A DNA stretch of 7,749 nt, taken from assembly GCA_958435885.1 (NCBI GenBank), contig CAUBHZ010000070.1, positions 1-7,749 of the forward strand. The letters run 5' to 3'. Both the position numbers and the translations under genes were made by a program. The notes below the pieces were generated by a model. The model saw only the letters and a program-made list of their open reading frames with translations, was not told where the DNA came from and made no database searches. The stretch comes from an uncultured Intestinimonas sp. (GTDB lineage: Bacteria > Bacillota_A > Clostridia > Oscillospirales > Oscillospiraceae). Positions 5,518 to 7,749 of the stretch are shown piece after piece. Numbering within the stretch: position 1 is the stretch's first letter; each line of letters starts with the position of its first letter.

Positions 5518-6522
5518 ATGGAAGCTATGACCAAGGATCTTTGGGTATTTGTAGAGACCAACGAGGACGGCACCGCCAAGAATGTGGGCATCGAGCTGCT
5601 GACTCCTGGTAAGATGATGGCCGGCAAGCAGGGCGGCGCCCTGGTGGCCGTGGTCATCGGCAACAACGTGGACGAGGCTGTGAAGGCCGCTTCCGAGCAC
5701 GGCGCCGACAAGGTGATCGTGGTGGAGGGCCCCGAGTACGCCCACTACACCACCGACGCCTACGCCATCGCCCTGTGCGCTCTGGTGGAGAAGTACGGTC
5801 CCACCAGCATGCTCATCGGCGCCACCAACAACGGCCGTGACCTGGGTCCCCGCGTGTCCTGCCGCCTGCACACCGGCCTGACCGCCGACTGCACCGCCCT
5901 GGACATCGACGAGGAGAGCGGCAACGTGGCCTGGACCCGTCCCGCCTTCGGCGGCAACCTGATGGCCACCATCCTCTGCCCCGATCACCGTCCTCAGATC
6001 GGCACCGTCCGTCCCGGCGTGTTCAAGAAGAGCGACGCCGGCGAGGCCAAGGCCGAGATCATCAAGGAAGACATCCACGTGGACGCCAAGGACATCCGCA
6101 CCCAGGTGCTGGAGCTCATCAAGGAAGCCGACGGCGAGAACGTGGACCTGGAGGGCGCCGACATCATCGTGTCCGGCGGCCGCGGCGTTGGCGGTCCCGA
6201 GGGCTTCGAGCCCGTGAAGGCCCTGGCTGACGCTCTGGGCGGCGTTGTGGGCGCGTCCCGTGCCGCTGTTGACGCCGGCTGGATCGCTCACGCTCACCAG
6301 GTGGGCCAGACCGGCAAGACCGTCGGCCCCAAGCTGTACATCGCCTGCGGCATCTCCGGCGCCATTCAGCACGTGGCCGGCATGAGCGGCTCCGACTGCA
6401 TCGTCGCCATCAACAAGGACCCCGAGGCCCCCATCTTTGACATCGCCGACTACGGCGTGGTGGGCAACCTCTTTGAGGTCCTCCCCGTTCTCACTGAGGA
6501 GATCAAGAAGGCTCGGGCCTGA
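5518..6522 (+). CDS. etfA: Electron transfer flavoprotein, alpha subunit
   Basis: The partner of EtfB, carrying the second FAD that passes electrons to the dehydrogenase. The 334 residues contain an N-terminal ETF domain (about 7-190; [20 protein letters not shown] at 101-120) and a C-terminal FAD domain. The latter shows GGRGVGG (220-226), [10 protein letters not shown] (247-256) and [11 protein letters not shown] (261-271). It also has the full EtfA family signature [13 protein letters not shown]...AIN (273-299). There is no N-terminal ferredoxin domain, unlike some EtfA-type proteins of lactate or caffeyl-CoA systems. The ATG at 5518 follows a purine-rich GGGAGGGGGA with a long gap (GGAGG 11 nt away); an in-frame ATG at 5527 would be 20 nt away. 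It is 17 nt after etfB and 55 nt before the dehydrogenase gene. Five of ten Arg codons are CGT. Confidence 0.96.
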   Translation: MEAMTKDLWVFVETNEDGTAKNVGIELLTPGKMMAGKQGGALVAVVIGNNVDEAVKAASEHGADKVIVVEGPEYAHYTTDAYAIALCALVEKYGPTSMLIGATNNGRDLGPRVSCRLHTGLTADCTALDIDEESGNVAWTRPAFGGNLMATILCPDHRPQIGTVRPGVFKKSDAGEAKAEIIKEDIHVDAKDIRTQVLELIKEADGENVDLEGADIIVSGGRGVGGPEGFEPVKALADALGGVVGASRAAVDAGWIAHAHQVGQTGKTVGPKLYIACGISGAIQHVAGMSGSDCIVAINKDPEAPIFDIADYGVVGNLFEVLPVLTEEIKKARA

Positions 6523-6547
6523 TCAGCCCTAGTCCGTGTTGGGATAT

Positions 6548-6563
6548 TTTACTCATAAGTAAA
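6548..6563 (+). other. Small hairpin just before the acyl-CoA dehydrogenase ribosome site
   Basis: TTTACT (6548-6553), loop CATA, AGTAAA (6558-6563): a perfect 6-bp stem of A/T-rich pairs. It abuts the AAGGAAGGG ribosome site (6562-6570) in the 55-nt etfA-dehydrogenase gap. It is too weak and lacks the T-run to be a terminator. A minor effect on translation or processing is possible. Confidence 0.35.
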
Positions 6564-6577
6564 GGAAGGGATTTGTC

Positions 6578-7720
<1,143 letters not shown>

Positions 7721-7749
7721 GAAAATTCCCACCAACACAAAAAGCGGGT

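Noticed and set aside
5266..6372. Long minus-strand open frame (368 codons) opposite etfB/etfA
   Set aside because: Gly/Val/Ala/His/Leu-rich low-complexity translation, the usual antisense shadow of a GC-biased gene. It has no family motif, and the sense strand encodes intact etfB and etfA.

Overview
The window reads as chromosomal DNA of a GC-rich anaerobic Firmicute, most likely an Oscillospiraceae-type Clostridia (Flavonifractor / Intestinimonas / Lawsonibacter-like). This taxonomic call is inference. It rests on strong G/C at third codon positions, AGGAGG-type ribosome binding sites, consensus sigma-A promoters, a B12-dependent ribonucleotide reductase, and a clostridial EtfB-EtfA-butyryl-CoA-dehydrogenase-like operon. 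There are seven protein genes, one cut by the window edge. I see no tRNA, rRNA, CRISPR array, insertion sequence or phage gene.

Layout. (1) Bases 1-1142, plus strand: C-terminal half of the adenosylcobalamin-dependent ribonucleotide reductase, closed by a perfect 16-bp terminator hairpin. (2) 1263-1889, plus strand: a stand-alone protein with two tandem SSB-type OB folds and no acidic SSB tail. A hairpin terminator at 1895-1924 separates it from the convergent next operon. (3) 4329 down to 1958, minus strand: a three-gene polar-amino-acid-type ABC importer in the order lipoprotein binding protein, permease, ATPase. A strong promoter lies at 4419-4391 and an 11-bp hairpin between the first two genes. 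(4) 4330-4696: a divergent control region with two opposed promoters, each with a 17-bp spacer, and several inverted repeats. (5) 4697-7720, plus strand: etfB, etfA and a short-chain acyl-CoA dehydrogenase, co-oriented and closely spaced, behind a near-consensus promoter and a leader of about 110 nt.

How it works together. The EtfAB-Bcd genes would encode the flavoprotein complex that reduces crotonyl-CoA (or a similar enoyl-CoA) in butyrate-type fermentation. In clostridia this complex bifurcates electrons from NADH to ferredoxin. Heavy use of CGT arginine codons in these three genes, against CGG/CGC in the ssb-like and nrdJ genes, fits high expression. The divergent ABC importer probably takes up an amino acid or related small polar solute. 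A metabolic link to the Etf operon is possible but shown only by adjacency. Most of the window is ordinary core metabolism. The items most worth a second look are the tandem-OB protein without an SSB tail, the divergent control region, and the binding protein lacking the usual ligand-carboxylate arginine. I found no clearly novel system.
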